A DNA stretch of 64,000 bases from the NCBI RefSeq assembly GCF_001625305.1, contig NW_017803943.1, forward strand, positions 279,913 through 343,912, read 5' to 3'. Shown here piece by piece: positions 13,010 to 21,850 of this stretch (positions are counted from its first letter, which is position 1; every line of letters begins with the position of its first letter). The notes under the pieces were generated by a model. The model worked only from the letters and a program-made list of their open reading frames with translations. It did no database searches and was not told the origin of the DNA. This DNA comes from Branchiostoma belcheri. Taxonomy: Eukaryota > Chordata > Leptocardii > Amphioxiformes > Branchiostomatidae. The position numbers and the translations under genes are program-made.

Positions 13010-13482
13010 GGCACAGTAATACAACGCGATCAGAATTAACACAGTAAAAAAATGAATGCTATAGCACTGTTTATTACTTTGTTCACGCACGTACCGATAA
13101 TTCCTGACTCCCCAGAGACTTTTTTTAATATTCCAACATATAATCACAAGACGTGATGACGACACACTTAAGTTTTTTTTCAATTTATATTAATGCCGCC
13201 ACCAACACAGGGGACAATACAATACTCCGTTTTCACCTGAGCCAAGTGAGGAAAGTCGTGTAAAGTGCCTTTCCCAAGGGCACAAGATCGGTGGCATGTC
13301 AGGACTCGAACCCGGGACCTCTCGGTTCCGAGTCGAGCACTCTGCCGCTACGCCACACGGTCCCACAATAGTTTAACCGGCACAGTAATGCAACGCGATC
13401 AGAATCAACACAGTAAAAATGAGTGCAGTAGCACTGTGTATGAACTTTGTTCACACACGTACCGATCATTTTTTGACTCCCC
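13010..13482. repeat. 109-bp direct duplication flanking a SINE
   Basis: 13010-13118 (GCACAGTAATACAACGCGATC...) is repeated at 13380-13482 with about 10 percent divergence. The SINE at 13128-13367 lies exactly between them, so the duplication is far longer than a target-site duplication and must be a separate local event. Confidence 0.7.
13128..13367 (-). mobile_element. tRNA-derived SINE copy
   Basis: An antisense copy with an intact B box (complement of GGGTTCGAGTCC at about 13302-13313) and A-box region (complement of GGCGTAGCGGCAGAGTGC). The body carries GTGCCTTTCCCAAGGGCAC and ATACAATACTC. The tail points left. Confidence 0.85.
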
Positions 13483-13489
13483 AATGATA

Positions 13490-14390
13490 TGCAAGATACG
13501 ATACGGAGTAGAAATGTGAAGGTAAAGGTTGGATTTACCAAAGGTTGTAAACTCATGTAATGTATCTGGCTTTACAATAGTAGTAAATAAAGGTCAATTG
13601 CGCATGCAGCAATTTCCTTTACAACCGTTAAAAGTCCGGTATTATCGTGCTTGACTTTTATTTACTGACATTGTAAAGTTCAGAAGTGTTTATTAAGAAA
13701 AAACAAAGTAAACATTACCCAACTATACTGGCCCGGTAAATCTAAGTTTTCGTGCAGTGATAACGCGTTATCGCGAGTGGTTAGTTCCCAAAGATTCTTC
13801 CTTGGCCCACGGCTACTGACTACAGTGCCTTTTTCCGACAGCTTTAATCATCATCAAACTCCCCGGGCATGTTTGATGGTGGCGACGCTCGTAAGTGGCG
13901 CGGGTTTAGGAACAAATTACGACGGGTTAAGATCGTTGTGCTGCAGCTCCAGGGACCACAGCCGCATTACCCCGGGACAAGCCGGGCGCCGGAGTCGGAG
14001 GAAAAGAAAGTGAACGCGGTGATCATCATCGGTTAAGATTTGAGAAACCATCAATCTAGCTACACCCGGGCTGCGGGGGAAATTTGGAGTGTCTTCCGGG
14101 AGGGAGAGAGTGGAAGGAGGGTGTTATCGGGGATTGCAGCTTGTTGAAAGGTTCACTTTCAGTGCCGAGATTCGCGCGGAATAGCAAGTTTGAGTTATCG
14201 CGTTTCTACCGGACGCTATCGCTCAACACAGTCCCCTCACACAGGAAAGCAAAATGAGGGAGCTGTCAGCTGCGTTGGCGTCTACGGTAGTGATATCGAA
14301 GTAATCTGCCACTTTCTATACCAACTTTCTTTTATTCTGCTGACGTAGCAAGCTGAACAAAGCTATTAATGGGAAGTTTCGGCTCCGGCT
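13490..14390. other. No recognised gene; locally GC-rich
   Basis: 13790-14300 is richer in G+C and CpG than its surroundings (for example CGGGCGCCGGAGTCGGAGG). It could be a promoter or 5' untranslated region of the downstream receptor gene, but I find neither a TM1-TM2 coding exon nor a convincing start here. Confidence 0.25.
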
Positions 14391-14571
14391 TACAATCCAA
14401 GCAGAGGTTGTGGGGGAATGATCGTTAGCTTTTTATATATGTCTGTTTTTTTTTGTGTGTGTTTTTTTTGTCGCTACCCCCACCAACGGTGGCCTGCGAC
14501 CTTCTCTGGGATACTGCCTGGCCAATTTGATACTGTATTTTTGCCACCGAAAGGGATCTGCTTGGAGATTA
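14391..14571. mobile_element. MITE-like element with perfect 9-bp target duplication
   Basis: Starts TACAATCCAAGCAGAGG and ends CTGCTTGGAGATTA. Flanks are identical 9-mers GCTCCGGCT (14382-14390 and 14572-14580). Same family as 8322-8485, in the opposite orientation, with the shared interior (TTTTTGCCACCGA). Confidence 0.88.
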
Positions 14572-14624
14572 GCTCCGGCTGCCATACCAAGGGTGGCCTT
14601 GAAGTTGAATGGTCAGGTTTTACA

Positions 14625-14722
14625 TGTACGTCATGTCCAGACATGCTGCTGGCTGTCATGATGCCCCTACGACCGTTCACAGTTATGGGACTTACATACA
14701 TACATACATACATACATGTTCT
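14625..14722 (+). mobile_element. Retroelement 3' tail with (ACAT)n
   Basis: Core shared with 6265-6318 (GTCCAGACATGCTGCTGGC..., GCCCCTACGACCGT), then CAGTTATGGGAC and an (ACAT)n run at about 14694-14716. The shared core with a different simple-repeat tail supports a retroelement 3' terminus. Confidence 0.5.
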
Positions 14723-15263
14723 ATGGTATCTGTCCTTGACCATTGTTATATCATCGGTCTCCTTCTTTATCGCGTTTTTGCACTGGCTCCAAACTTGTGT
14801 TACACAATCTTTCACTGTCAGGAGACAATTTGGTCCCCTGCTCCAAGAGCTTGTGGTCATACACCTCTAACTTAAGGGATTCATTCTCATTTCCAGAACT
14901 ACCAATAGGAGCTCCGGATTCTTTTTCACCATGAAAATCAATCCAATAGGAGCTCAGAATTGTCTGTTATTATGGAAACCAGCCGTCACACATATCTGTG
15001 ACCACGTTGCGTGATATGGGATCTTCATGTTTTTGTTTGTTTGTTTTTATTCGGGCCACAGAAAACAAAATACAGACATAGAGGTGACGTAACTTAGGAG
15101 TCAAACCCTTTAGACATAGTTTTAGAGAAAACTATACTTTTAGACAATTACCTTTTATTGTGCAGATTCTGTACTCTGTTTCAATGTCATTTTATCTTTG
15201 TTATCTGCAATTAGCTCTCGGGCAGGAATTTGCAATATATAATAATAAACTTCTTATCTATTG

Positions 15264-15492
15264 TGGGGTCGTGTGGCGCAACGGCAGAGTGCTCGGCTCG
15301 GAACCGAGAGGTCCCGGGTTCGAGTCCTGTGCCCTTGGGAAAGGCACTTTACATGACGTTCCTCCACTTAACTCAGGTGAAAATTAGTATTGTCTGTCCT
15401 GTATTTGTTTCTATGTGTGGGACACAACACCAGCAACAGCTGCCTGTATCCCACGTGTACTGCACTGTTGCAATTTCAATAAATGAAATCAA
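15264..15492 (+). mobile_element. tRNA-derived SINE copy (best tRNA-like head)
   Basis: The head GGGGTCGTGTGGCGCAACGG carries an A box and GGTTCGAGTCC is a perfect B box. A 5-bp anticodon stem (CTCGG/CCGAG) closes a 7-base loop CTCGGAA, which would present CGG (proline-type), so a tRNA-Pro-like ancestor is possible. A tRNA-unrelated body and an AAATGAAATCAAAT tail follow. It sits in the GPCR1 intron just 5' of the TM3 exon. Confidence 0.85.
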
Positions 15493-15538
15493 ATATATTA
15501 ACGCCAGGATGTTCATGTTACTGTGTTTTATTTTTCAG

Positions 15539-17596
15539 GCAAGTTGGCGCCATTCATAGAGGTCCTGGTTCTCCAGCTGTCCATCCTCACCATCATGGCA
15601 GTGTCCGTGGACCGGTACCGGGGCGTGTGCCGCGCTCTGCAGGCCCAGGCAACCCGGCGCCTCCGCGGCACTGCAGTAACGATCGCAGCCGCATGGGGGC
15701 TCTCTCTGCTCACCAGCAGCCCCATGCTGGTCTTCGTCAAGTTCTCCACCTACCACGTCAACGGGTCCTCGGTGGAGATCTGTGAGATGATGAGCCTGGC
15801 CGAGTCGTGGAAGGACGTGTACGCCGTGGCCGTGACCGTCATGTTCTTCGTCGTGCCCTTCTTAATCCTGTCGTCTCTGTACAGCCTCATCATCCGTCGG
15901 CTGGTCAGTTTCAGTTTCAGTTTATTTATTTAACCAGAAGATATACTCAGGTCATTCGACCTGCTTTTCAGGTAGATCTGGGTACAATAAAAATGCAGAA
16001 ACAATACAATGATAACAACACAGTACATAGCACATAATAGCCATACAGCAGTACAAATACAATATAATTACAATGAGTTTTTGAAGGCCGTTACAGTTCG
16101 GAGCTTTCTCTGTTCTATCGTGAGCTGGTTCCACAGCACTGGAACCTGATACCGCAGGCTCCCTTTGTATGCGTTAATGTTTGCCGGTGGAACAACCAGC
16201 ATGTGAGGGTCCCAATTTGCTAACTGGTTTACAGCTAACCGTGTCCGTCTGTTCAACAACAGGTCAGGAGGGCCTCGGACGAGACCAGCGGCAACTTCCG
16301 TCACCAGCAGCAGGCCCGGCGCCGCGTCATCCGCATGCTGATCGTGGTGGTTCTGGTGTTCTTCCTCTGCATGCTGCCCAACCGGGTCTTCCACCTGTGG
16401 ATGTTGTTCGCCCCCCAGGAGAGCATCATCGCGCTCGGCAGCGGCACGGTCATGAAGCTGATCGTCTTCATGCGGTCCCTGGCCTTCCTCAACTCCTGCA
16501 TCAACCCCATCATCTACTCGCTATTCTCCACGCGATTCCGCTCCACCATCCTCAACTGCTGCCGCGGCCCGCCCGTGCTGCAGGGGCGCCACCTGTCGGC
16601 TTCTTCCGCACATACAGGCATGTACTTTTGACTCTTATATGTACCGATTATGTTATGTACAACTTTCATTTGATGTTTCCAGTCTGACCTTTTGATTCGG
16701 ACTTGGATTTATGTTTCTTTATTTCTGTACCTATGTTTAATAATATGTTCATGTCTTATAAGCCCATATGGGCTGGGCGACAAAAGTCGCAAGACACGTA
16801 AATAAAAAAAATCATTCATTCATTCATTCATCCATCCATTCATTCATTCATTCATTCATTCATTCATTCATTCGTAGTAGTAGTAGTAGTAGTAGTAGTA
16901 TATATATTGGTAAGCCTTTATTTAAACTCGACAGCTTGTTCGGTACATACATATGACCGCTTTTCAACAAGGTCGAGGGTGAGGGCAGGGTCACGGATTA
17001 CAAATCAAACAAAAAAATATATAATAATACAAAAATAAATAGTAAATCATCATTCATTAATTCATACAGGCAACCCGTCCCGGATCGTCCTTCTTTAATT
17101 TCTCTTGATATTTCCAGTCTGACCTTTTGCTTCGAACTTGGATTTATGTTTCTATGATGTCTGTACCTATGTTTATGTTAATAATAGTAATAATAATAAT
17201 AATACTGGTTTATTCTTCTCTCTTGCACATGTTACATCTCGCAGGGCATAGGCCCCGCTGAATTGGTTGCAACTTCAAATGTTCTCGTGTCTTATAAGCT
17301 CATATGGACTGGGAGACAAAAGTCGCAAGACACGTAGATAAAATTCATTCATTCATTCAATCATTCATACAGGCAACCCGTCCCGGATCGTCCTCCCCGA
17401 GCTGAACGTCCTGTGGAGGGGACCGGACCAGGCGGCGGGCGCGGCGGGCGGAAAGAGGACCCGGCACCGCCTGGCTCTCGCCGAGCTGCCGTCGCTCAGG
17501 AGCTTCCCCGTGTCGGACGAGTCGGACAGCGGGAGCGTCGTGTACATAAGGAAGTGGTCCTTTGACTGGGTGAACTTGAAAGAAACAGCTCTGTGA
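15539..17596 (+). CDS. Class A (rhodopsin-like) peptide-type GPCR, 3' part (GPCR1)
   Basis: Three exons join in frame: 15539-15903, 16263-16617 and 17373-17596 (stop TGA 17594-17596). The first follows TTTTTCAG and completes a split Cys codon (T|GC). It encodes TM3 with DRY (VSVDRYRG), TM4 (AAAWGLSLLTSSPM), an ECL2 cysteine (VEICEMM) and TM5 (VMFFVVPFLILSS). Exon 2 encodes ICL3, TM6 (VVLVFFLCMLP) and TM7 with NPIIY. The last exon is a basic-acidic tail ending VNLKETAL. DRY and NPxxY are intact, but TM6 reads CMLP where most class A receptors have CWxP. The beta-group feel (TRH/ghrelin/neuromedin-like) is inference; the ligand cannot be named. The TM1-TM2 exon is not visible in 1-15.5 kb, so the gene is 5'-incomplete here. 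The last intron would use a GC donor (ACAG|gcatgt). If it is not used, the protein ends a few residues later at 16631. Confidence 0.85.
15906..16261 (-). mobile_element. Antisense LINE 3' fragment forming the whole GPCR1 intron
   Basis: On the minus strand, 16068-16258 reads an RT C-terminal tail typical of L2/CR1-type LINEs (NRRTRLAVNQL, LRYQVPVLWNQL, TAFKNSL stop). A 3' UTR follows and then an AAACTG-repeat tail, seen on the plus strand as CAGTTTCAGTTTCAG at 15906-15920. The fragment begins within five bases of the 5' splice site and ends next to the 3' splice site. GGTCAG flanks both sides (15903-15908 and 16262-16267). On the plus strand the intron has plausible branch sites (TTGCTAACT, AGCTAACC) before CAACAACAG. 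Confidence 0.85.
16620..17372 (+). repeat. Intronic tandem duplication with LINE-like ends and partial exon copy
   Basis: GTTTCCAGTCTGACCTTTTG (16675 and 17111) and the hairpin segment TCTTATAAGCCCATATGGGC (16755, diverged at 17290) occur twice, about 435-535 bp apart. A copy of the last-exon acceptor and first 20 bases (ATACAGGCAACCCGTCCCGG) lies at about 17064-17092, upstream of the real one at 17367. Simple repeats include (ATTC)n at 16816-16872 and (GTA)n at 16874-16900. Confidence 0.75.
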
Positions 17597-17598
17597 CA

Positions 17599-17835
17599 TA
17601 TCTCCGAATAGATACTAGGGTGGCAAAAAGACAGTATCACATTGGCCAGGCAGTATCCATTGGCCAGGCAGTATCCATTGGCCAGGCAGTATCCATTGGC
17701 CAGGCAGTATCCATTGGCCAGAGTGTCCAATACGCCACCTCAGGATCTGCAGAAATTGTTAGGGTGTAGCTACAAAAAATGGGCCATAGATAAAAAGGTA
17801 ACGATCTTCCCCCATCAACCTCTGCTTTGAGAGTA
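17599..17835. mobile_element. MITE-like element with internal 18-bp tandem repeat
   Basis: A degenerate left end (TATCTCCGAATA) and a right end CTGCTTTGAGAGTA flank the family interior. Imperfect 9-bp duplication: TCTGTGACA (17590-17598) versus CCTGTGACC (17836-17844). Four to five copies of an 18-bp unit (ATTGGCCAGGCAGTATCC) lie at about 17641-17718. A paralogous empty site is visible at 18103-18113 (GCTCTGTGACCGCAG). It sits directly after the GPCR1 stop codon. Confidence 0.8.
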
Positions 17836-17844
17836 CCTGTGACC

Positions 17845-19400
17845 GTGGTAACATGCAGACACTTTGTTGGACTCGCAGATAATATTTTAAAATGATTTGT
17901 CTCATTTTTGCTCAAAGTAACTCAGTAATACATGTTACGAATTCATTTGTTGTGGCTTGGTCTAGTTTTGGCATAGTTTCGTTTAAATTTATGATACTGC
18001 AATCTATGATACAAACCAGGATTATGATGCTAGCCATCAAGCTTCCAGTGATCGTGTAGATAAGGAAGTGGTCCTTCGACTGGGTGAACTTGAAGGAAAC
18101 GGCTCTGTGACCGCAGTAACATGCAGACTCTTCCGTTTTAAAGTGATTGGTCATTGATTATCCTGATGAAGGCGACAGTGGTCGCTGAAAATTTCATCTC
18201 TGTTTAACCTGTGTGTTGTAATAAAGTTCAATATTTTGCTATGATTACTACCAACACAGATGAACTTTCATGATAATGCAGGCTTTTTGTCGGACTCGCA
18301 AATGATATGTGTGTCTAATTTCAGCTCATTTATTGTAGCTTGGCCTACAAAACCAGGCATAGTTTTGTTTAAATTTATGATACTGCAATCTATGATACAA
18401 ACCAACAGGATTATGATGCTAGCCAGTTTCTAGGGGCCTGACCAGTGATCGTGTACATCAGGAAGTGGTCCTTCGACTGGGTGAACTTGAAAGAAACGGC
18501 CCTGTGACATAACATGCAGAGGTTTTAATGGACTCGCAGATAATATGTTTATCTCGTTTTTGTTCAATCTCTATGCCTATGGCAATCACCCGAGATCTTT
18601 ATTTTCAATCATGTACAAACATATTCATGTACAGATACAGATTCATGTAGAGATAAACAAATACAGATTTTCCGAGTATGATGACCGTGTCAGTCCCTAC
18701 ACCTGAGTGAGGAGGGTTGACACGGTGGCCTTCGCGTGGATTTGTTTAAGGTGGATGACGGTTGCGCATCTGAGACCCACACACTTTTTGCTCAAAGAAA
18801 CTCACTAAGGCATGTCACGAATTCTTTTGTTGTAGTTTGATCTACCCAAACATTCATAATTTTGGTTCAAATCACCACATACTGCAATTTATGATAGAAA
18901 TCAACAGGATTAAGATTCTCCCAATTCTCCAGACTTAAATGTGCTAGCCATCAAGCCTCTAGGGGCCTGGCTAGTGATCGTGTACATTTAATAATTAAGT
19001 AGTGGTCTTTCGTATTCGAGTGTATACACTTGAGAGAAACGGCTCTGTGACGTATAATGTAGACTGTGTGCTCTTTTTGTTGTGCTCGCAGATAATTTCT
19101 CTAGGTTCATCATAATTATCTCTATGTAACGTAGTAATAGTAATTCATTTGTAGTCGTTGCAGACTTTGTTGACCTTGCGAATGGTTTTATTAGTCTCGG
19201 TTCAGTTCTATGTAACTTAGTAATAGTATTATCATATTATATCTAATATTATTATAATTATTTGTCGTGGTTTGGTCTGCAAAAGCAGACATGAGTTTGG
19301 TTTAAGCCACGTCACCATATACTGCCGTCTGTGATGTAAAGCAACAGAATTAAGATGTTCCCAATTATTCTGACTCATCAAATAGAGGTGCTGGAAAATG
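17845..19400 (+). repeat. Tandem array of decayed GPCR1 last-exon ends and 3' flank
   Basis: The end of the receptor (IRKWSFDWVNLKETAL stop) recurs at 18048-18110 (with an upstream in-frame stop), at 18446-18507 (intact) and, strongly decayed, at 18976-19050. Flanking phrases such as GGACTCGCAGATAATAT and AATCTATGATACAAACCA recur with them at 300-540 bp spacing. None has an upstream receptor exon, so these are reiterated exon ends, not genes. Confidence 0.85.
18150..18285 (+). repeat. Dispersed repeat with hammerhead-like core
   Basis: Shared with 44955-45030 (+) and 62500-62640 (-). All contain ATCCTGATGAAGGC, a short hairpin and GAAAATTT. The hairpin is GGCGAC/GTCGCT here and GGCAAC/GTTGTT at 62.6 kb. 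See findings. Confidence 0.5.
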
Positions 19401-19996
19401 ACCTTCAAGAACCAATGAAAGGGCTTATAGAAGAAGTAATGTGAGGCTACTACGCCACTCTGGCCTTGGACGTAGAAGTGCTGTCTTAGTAGAAAACAGA
19501 AATGACATGCCTGTCACGGACAAACTAGATTTTAAATTAAAGATATGTACTATATGTTCATGTCAAATAAATGGTATTCTTTCAAGTTGAGTCCACTTTG
19601 TTCTATATGAAAGATATAATCTTAGTTAGAAGACAGTTTTTCTTGTTTCATCCGTTTAAGGTTTCTTGATATTAAAACATATTCATATACGAAAGTTGGG
19701 TCCAACACAGGACAATTTGGATATTCGGCATGATAGCTGCAAAACCAAGGCATATCGCAAGGTGGAGCACCTAAAAAATCATAAGCCTTCTGGTTGGTTC
19801 ACACAAGGACATCGGTTTTTTATATGATGTCCTTGGTTCACCCATCACCACGGTTCAAATCGTATCAGGCAAAAGCAAGCCTTATGATTCTTACCTTGAT
19901 AATGTATAGTCTGTAGTTGGCATCCGGCACTATCCGTTCAAACGCAATGTCGACCCTTGGACCTTGATCAAGTATATCAAACACAGCCATACGATT

Positions 19997-20250
19997 GGGG
20001 TCGTGTGGCGTAGCGGCAGAGTGCGCGACTCGGAACTAAGAGTCCCGGGTTCGAGTCCTGACATGCCATCGATCTTGTGCCCTTGGGAAAGGCACTTTAC
20101 ACGACTTTCCTCACTTTGCTCAAGTGTAAATGAGTATTGTCATGTCATGTATTTGTCCCCTGTGTTGGTGGCAGCATTAATTTAATTTAAGTTGAAAAAA
20201 CTTGAGTGTGTCTTCACCACGCCTGGTGATTACATGTTGGAATAAAAAAA
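19997..20250 (+). mobile_element. tRNA-derived SINE copy with 11-bp target duplication
   Basis: A full head (GGGGTCGTGTGGCGTAGCGG, GGTTCGAGTCC) and body, ending TTGGAATAAAAAAA. Flanks GCCATACGATT (19986-19996) and GCCATAAGATT (20251-20261) form the duplication. The local duplicate at 20396-20410 (AACAGCCATACGATTACTG) is the corresponding site without the SINE. Confidence 0.9.
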
Positions 20251-21060
20251 GCCATAAGATTACTGAGTTTACATACTCTTAAGTTTCTCGCTGCTTCGAC
20301 CATACTACAGCCAAGCAACAGAAAAGTATACTCATCAGCACGACGAGGCACTCGCGCGCTTTATTGACCTTCGCAACTTGATTAAGTACATCAAACAGCC
20401 ATACGATTACTGAGTTTACATACTGTTAAGTTCCTTGCTACCTCGACCTTCAATTCTGTTAACAATCTACTTATCTCTTGGCTTGGCTATAATCTACAAT
20501 CTACTACAGCGATTAGAAAAGTAGATTCATCAGCACGACGAGGCACGCGCGCGGTTTCTATCCAGAAAGCAGGGATCACCATCATCACTGGTAGACCGTG
20601 TTCTGTGATGCTTTCAGGACGTAATAACAGTCATTAGTGTCGTGCTGGTGAATATTGTCCCCGATTCTGGCGCAGTCTTCAACATAGAGGGTCCTTCAGG
20701 TTTACATCAGGAGGATTTTTGATTTGGATCGCAGGACTCGAAATATATTTGTTCTTCATATACCTGCACTGGAACATTGAAAGTTACCTGCACCAGATAA
20801 GTTTTACCTACCGGTGCAGGTTAGGTGCAGGAAGACATCAGATATACCTGCACAGCTCCAATTTTACCTGACGTGTACTAAGGTGCATATGCACCAAGTA
20901 TTTTAAGCCCCGAATGGTAATTACTAGCGCGGCAGCGAAGTCGTGAGGCTGAAATAATCGTCTCCATTATCGGCAAGGTCACGATGTCATATTTTCTGCT
21001 CTCCATGCCTCTTTGAGGCCATTAAACCCACGCACTATAAGGACATACAAAATATTCAAA
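20251..21060. repeat. Local duplication, then no feature
   Basis: 20252-20355 and 20400-20560 are diverged copies of one segment (ACTGAGTTTACATACT...TCATCAGCACGACGAGGCAC...CGCG). From about 20565 to 21060 I see no gene or repeat. Confidence 0.6.
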
Positions 21061-21069
21061 GAGATTTAG

Positions 21070-21600
21070 GAAAGAGAAACATATTTAAACATTGCAAACT
21101 TCGAACATCGCAGAGCCATGTGTAAACTTCGCATTAGTGACCATCCCTTACGTATAGAATCCGGCAGGCATAGCCGTACCCCTCTGAAAGATAGAACGTG
21201 CGAATTCTGTAATCATTTATATGTTGAAAACGAGATACACTTTCTACTTGACTGTACATTATATAAAGATGAACGCCAAGAGCTATTCGATACTTTACAA
21301 TTAGACAAGATATGTAAGAAAATGTCAAAGCAGGACATGTTTAAACACTTGATGTCATGCAAGAACGAATGTACAGTAGACAAACTATGTAGTTATGTTT
21401 CCAGATGTTTCAAAAAGAGAGAAGAAAGGGCAACTAACAGTAGATGATAGGTAGTATATAGTATTGTTGTATTGTATAGATTCTTAGCACTTTGCATTAG
21501 AATATAGCGTACCAGTATGAAATGCTCATGTTTTTGCATACTGCATACCCTCTTGTGCATTCAGCCCAGCTGGGCAAGAACATGCAATAAAGATTCATAT
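21070..21600 (+). mobile_element. LINE 3' end with zinc-knuckle-type RT C-terminus
   Basis: Coding 21070-21447 reads a typical LINE C-terminal module: YLNIANFEHRRAMCKLRIS, LRIESGRHSRTP, then CEFC...ENEIHFLLDC, a Cys/His cluster found after RT in several LINE clades. It is 5'-truncated, with an in-frame stop at 21067. The 3' UTR ends with a hairpin (GCCCAGCTGGGC) and ACATGCAATAAAG, then a TCATA-type tail. Confidence 0.75.
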
Positions 21601-21619
21601 CATATAATCCAGGTCCTGT

Positions 21620-21850
21620 CGACGTAGCGTTTGTAGCCCAGTGGTTAGCGATCCTGCCTCTGGACTAAGAGGTTGGGAGTTCGAATCCCGGCTGTTGTTG
21701 CTCACCCGACATGCACGCTACTGTTTAGGGTCGCAGTCCTTCGGACGGGACGTTAAGCCGTGGTCCTCTGTTCATTGCGCTTGTCTAAAAGAGCTAGTGG
21801 GGAATTTCATCGGTACAATGAACCTGTAAATACAATACATAGCGTCTGTA
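21620..21850 (+). mobile_element. Second tRNA-derived SINE family
   Basis: The A box GTAGCCCAGTGGTTAGCG and B box AGTTCGAATCCC are 40-50 bases apart. The body has CAGTCCTTCGGACGGGACG and TTAAGCCGTGGTCC. A related body fragment (GGACGTTAAATGCGCAGGTCC) is at 39382-39410. It is distinct from the GGGGTCGTGTGGCG family. Confidence 0.65.

Noticed and set aside
15264-15340. Functional tRNA gene
   Set aside because: The tRNA-like sequence is the head of a dispersed SINE with a non-tRNA body and many degenerate copies, and its T-stem and acceptor pairing are poor.
16181-16687. 168-codon plus-strand ORF overlapping the GPCR1 TM6-TM7 exon
   Set aside because: A shadow frame of the real exon (16263-16617), whose correct frame shows TM6, TM7 and NPIIY.
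17845-19060. Additional GPCR genes
   Set aside because: Only the last 18 codons and the flank are repeated; no upstream receptor exon accompanies the copies.
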